DNA of 7,904 nt from Lachnospiraceae bacterium (GTDB lineage: Bacteria > Bacillota_A > Clostridia > Lachnospirales > Lachnospiraceae), in the NCBI GenBank assembly GCA_017523185.1, contig JAFWXB010000139.1, positions 1 to 7,904 of the forward strand. Direction: 5' to 3'. The notes under the pieces were generated by a model that saw only the letters and a program-made list of their open reading frames with translations, did no database searches and was not told the DNA's origin. This document shows, piece by piece, positions 5,957 to 7,904 of this stretch; within the stretch, counting starts at the first letter, position 1; every line of letters begins with the position of its first letter. The position numbers and the translations under genes are program-made.

Positions 5957-7396
5957 TTATGTTAATGGTTGTACAGGTGGTCTATCCGGGTCAAGAATTT
6001 CTTTTGCATCAAATAAATCGGATACATTGTTTTGTGTTCCAATTGCATTATAGTAAATACGATAACCATCTAAGTTACGTCTTCCTTGTCGCATATAATC
6101 TTTTCCAAACCATGTACGATATTGATTTGCATCTACATTACAAAATACAGAATATCCTTGTTCTTTTAAAAATTGCACTTTTGCATTACTTTCATCATAA
6201 TTGCCCCAAGTTCCTAAATCTTGCCCATGTGCAAAAATAATGGTATTTGTTGGTCCGACTAATGGTTCTACATTTTCTCTCCAACGCTTTGTATCAGCCT
6301 GAAGACGTTCTAAACTAAGATTTCCAACACTTAAATGTCCCCATGTATGGCTTGCAAATTCCCAACCGTTTGCTTTCATAGCTTCTACAACTTTTTTTGC
6401 TTCTGCACGTTCTTTTTCTAAATCAAATTCCGGATGGTCTTCAATCCACTTACGTTTGTCATGGTCTAAATCAGAATCAAGCTGTGTATAACTGATATCT
6501 GTACGATATCCTAAAATTCCATTATAACCGGTTAATGCAATAATTCCTTTTGCTCCTTTATAAGAAGCGTCCGGATGTTCTTCAATAAACTTATCCATAA
6601 GAGGTACTACGTCATATCCACCAATTAAAGTATTACCTTCAGCATCAATGTATTCATTTACTACATCACCATTTTCATCAATAATTAATTTCGCAGCATA
6701 ACCATAATTATCATAACTATGATAATAGCTTAAATCATCTAAAGAAAGGACAAATGCTTTTTTGCCTTCCGGTAACATAATAGTTGCCGGTTCAAATACT
6801 TCATTGCCATTTTCGTCTGTTGTAATGTTATATAAGTCATGAATACTTATCATAACATACCCTCTGTCATACATTTCTTGTGTAATTTTGTTAAATTCGC
6901 TAATCGTTGTCATCCATTGGTTGTTACCAACACATTGTCTGTCATTTGCTTGGTTGCCAAAACATCTTTCAGGGTCTACAACTAATGAATGATAGAAAAT
7001 ATGTGTTACTTCATCAATATTTACAGGAACACATGATGCTTTTGTTGCTTCATACTCACTTATCTTTTCTGTCATATCCGCATATTCTTCATATCCTTCA
7101 AATGACTGTAACATTGCGATTGCTCCATCGTAATCATAAGAAGCTGCAAGTCTGTCAGCATCTGTAAGTAATGTTTTTCTTTCTTCTTCTAATCGTTGTG
7201 CTTTTTGTGTTTCATTTTCCTGTTCAATTTCAGTTCCTGTTCCTACTGCAGAACCACCTGTGTTTGTGCTACCTGATTTTTTCACAATTGCAGAAATTCC
7301 AATTATTGCTACAATTGCTACAACAGCTGCTGTGCCATAAATGGCTGCTTTTTTAAGCATTTCGTTTCGTTGTCTTCTCTTCCTTAGTTCTCTCAT
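5957..7396 (-). CDS. Membrane-anchored polysaccharide deacetylase-like protein (CE4-related), atypical
   Basis: 479 aa. A basic N-terminus (RELRKRRQR) and one hydrophobic helix (about 18-38) indicate a type II anchor with the bulk outside the cell. A Gly/Ser/Thr linker (40-60) leads to a helical TPR-like pair (63-116, with YDYDGAIAMLQSF). The catalytic-like region follows: SLDD (218-221) in place of the usual TFDD, and HTWGH (350-354) fitting the HxxxH metal motif, preceded by GWEFAS as in CE4 enzymes. FAHGQ (388-392) stands where an Arg-Pro motif is usual. About 130 residues separate the first two motifs, more than double the common spacing, so an insertion is present. Family members remove acetyl groups from peptidoglycan or other glycans; the substrate here is unknown. 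The frame also opens at GTG 7402, but that codon overlaps the ribosome binding site GGAGAG, which is ideally spaced from the ATG at 7396. It appears monocistronic. Confidence 0.85.
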   Translation of the reverse strand: MRELRKRRQRNEMLKKAAIYGTAAVVAIVAIIGISAIVKKSGSTNTGGSAVGTGTEIEQENETQKAQRLEEERKTLLTDADRLAASYDYDGAIAMLQSFEGYEEYADMTEKISEYEATKASCVPVNIDEVTHIFYHSLVVDPERCFGNQANDRQCVGNNQWMTTISEFNKITQEMYDRGYVMISIHDLYNITTDENGNEVFEPATIMLPEGKKAFVLSLDDLSYYHSYDNYGYAAKLIIDENGDVVNEYIDAEGNTLIGGYDVVPLMDKFIEEHPDASYKGAKGIIALTGYNGILGYRTDISYTQLDSDLDHDKRKWIEDHPEFDLEKERAEAKKVVEAMKANGWEFASHTWGHLSVGNLSLERLQADTKRWRENVEPLVGPTNTIIFAHGQDLGTWGNYDESNAKVQFLKEQGYSVFCNVDANQYRTWFGKDYMRQGRRNLDGYRIYYNAIGTQNNVSDLFDAKEILDPDRPPVQPLT

Positions 7397-7420
7397 TTTC
7401 ACTCTCCAAATGTTTATTAC

Positions 7421-7448
7421 TTTATATAGTGTTGTCTTACTATATAAA
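7421..7448. promoter_or_regulatory. Perfect 10-bp inverted repeat at the deacetylase promoter, candidate operator
   Basis: TTTATATAGT (7421-7430) and ACTATATAAA (7439-7448) are perfect complements around GTTGTCTT. The repeat covers both candidate -10 boxes of the gene (TATAGT 7444-7439, TATATA 7428-7423 on the minus strand) and lies 25 nt from the start codon. A dimeric regulator is likely but cannot be named; the sequence differs from the palindromes at 5539-5594. Confidence 0.5.
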
Positions 7449-7466
7449 CAATACTATCAGTTACAA
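7423..7466 (-). promoter_or_regulatory. Candidate promoter(s) of the deacetylase-like gene
   Basis: Two overlapping possibilities on the minus strand: TTGTAA (7466-7461) with TATAGT (7444-7439), 16-bp spacer; or TTGTTT (7451-7446) with TATATA (7428-7423), 17-bp spacer. Neither -35 box is perfect. Either gives a short leader before the GGAGAG ribosome binding site. Confidence 0.45.
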
Positions 7467-7474
7467 TTACTATC

Positions 7475-7485
7475 ATAATACACTT
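7475..7485. promoter_or_regulatory. Isolated half-site identical to the operon operator
   Basis: ATAATACACTT is an 11-nt exact match to one arm of the palindrome at 5539-5566. It sits about 9 nt upstream of the candidate -35 box TTGTAA. The matching second arm is absent at the expected spacing, so it may be a degenerate GntR site or chance. Confidence 0.25.
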
Positions 7486-7685
7486 GGAGAAAATAATCAA
7501 TTTGTATTTTCTTCCTTTATGATTTCTTAAGAATTTTGTCGATAAAATTAGAAATTTTAACGTTTATTTTGTAACATCTTCCCAATAAACAACTGTTAAT
7601 TAAATACGTTCCATCTGTTTTTACTACTTATCTAAATTTTATTCCACAATAACTCTTTCATATTTTTAAATTTAGCAGATATTTT
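7486..7685. other. AT-rich intergenic stretch
   Basis: Noncoding between the deacetylase promoter and the hairpin after the GH13-type gene. Short repeats only: palindrome TTCTTAAGAA (7524-7533); GTTTATT (7562-7568) with AATAAAC (7584-7590); CTAAATTT (7632-7639) with AAATTTAG (7668-7675). None has the GC-rich stem and U-tract of a good terminator, and no open frame with a ribosome binding site was seen. Confidence 0.5.
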
Positions 7686-7742
7686 TATACTGCTGTATTG
7701 TTATAAATATTGGAGAGGCGTTTTATAAAACACAGCAGTATA
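7686..7742. other. Two-stem hairpin just after the GH13-type gene, not a canonical terminator
   Basis: Perfect 11-bp outer arms (7686-7696, TATACTGCTGT, and 7732-7742) enclose a second 7-bp stem (TTATAAA 7701-7707 with TTTATAA 7722-7728). The 14-nt apical loop contains GGAGAGGCG on the plus strand and CGCCTCTCC on the minus strand. It begins 4 nt after the stop codon on the minus strand. The expected U-tract is missing on both strands (the minus-strand tail is A-rich), so it may stabilise or process a 3' end rather than terminate. Confidence 0.5.
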
Positions 7743-7746
7743 TCGA

Positions 7747-7904
7747 CTATTCTACTACAAACAATCTTCCGGAAAATGGAGCTAAATCTACTGTCAAATA
7801 TCCATTATTTACATCATAATTTCTTTCCCATTCCTCACTATTTCCATCAAATCGTTTCCAATCAGTATTGAAAATTTCTTTTAATTTTATTTTTTTATCA
7901 TTAC
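7747..7904 (-). CDS. Alpha-amylase-superfamily (GH13) enzyme, C-terminal end, probably 1,4-alpha-glucan branching enzyme (start outside window)
   Basis: The last 51 residues of a protein whose start lies beyond the right edge, ending at TAG 7749-7747. The end reads KEIFNTDWKRFDGNSEEW, then GYLTVDLAPFSGRLFVVE. This matches the C-terminal beta-sandwich of GH13 enzymes, where an (L/I)FN(S/T)D strand is followed by a glycine turn and a final strand around APFSG. Branching enzyme (GlgB), which adds alpha-1,6 branches to glycogen, often carries KEIFNTD at this point, so it is my first guess; an alpha-amylase or maltogenic amylase is possible. The catalytic barrel is not in the window, so no active-site residues can be checked. 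Confidence 0.65.
   Translation of the reverse strand, partial: NDKKIKLKEIFNTDWKRFDGNSEEWERNYDVNNGYLTVDLAPFSGRLFVVE

Noticed and set aside
6907..7356. Forward open frames opposite the deacetylase-like gene
   Set aside because: Leu/His/Gln-rich shadow translations without initiation signals, overlapping a gene with clear motifs.

Overview
The window is very AT-rich (roughly three quarters A+T by eye) with strong AGGAG-type ribosome binding sites, sigma-A-like promoters and many T-tailed hairpins. Gene content (a chemoreceptor with a zinc-binding tail, a YtrA-type GntR regulator with an ABC transporter, a membrane-anchored polysaccharide deacetylase, a GH13-type enzyme end) suggests a low-GC Firmicute of the class Clostridia, probably Lachnospiraceae. 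This placement is inference from style and gene families, not from a marker gene.

Left edge (2-959): the C-terminal 295 residues of a methyl-accepting chemotaxis protein run rightward. They carry a complete signalling tip and a CZB zinc-binding domain, and end at a 15-bp terminator hairpin that can serve both strands. Everything else in the window runs leftward.

Centre (1064-5603): five genes in one direction form what looks like a single transport operon. Read from the promoter they are an anchored extracytoplasmic protein of 488 aa, a three-helix membrane protein of 156 aa, a GntR/YtrA regulator of 124 aa, a six-helix permease-like protein of 276 aa, and an ABC ATPase of 242 aa. The promoter is TTGACA-17 bp-TATAAT. 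It is overlaid by one palindrome and followed at once by a second palindrome sharing the same 20-bp core in opposite orientation. The simplest reading is that the GntR protein represses its own operon from this double operator and that an unknown ligand, perhaps a cell-envelope-active compound, relieves it. A 225-nt untranslated leader separates the promoter from the first gene.

Right part (5848-7904): a membrane-anchored, atypical polysaccharide-deacetylase-like protein (479 aa) has its own terminator and a promoter region built around a perfect 10-bp inverted repeat. An 11-nt exact copy of the central operon's operator half-site lies just upstream. The window ends inside the C-terminal beta domain of an alpha-amylase-superfamily enzyme, most like a glycogen branching enzyme; a two-stem hairpin lies a few bases after its stop. 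No tRNA, rRNA, CRISPR array or insertion sequence is visible.
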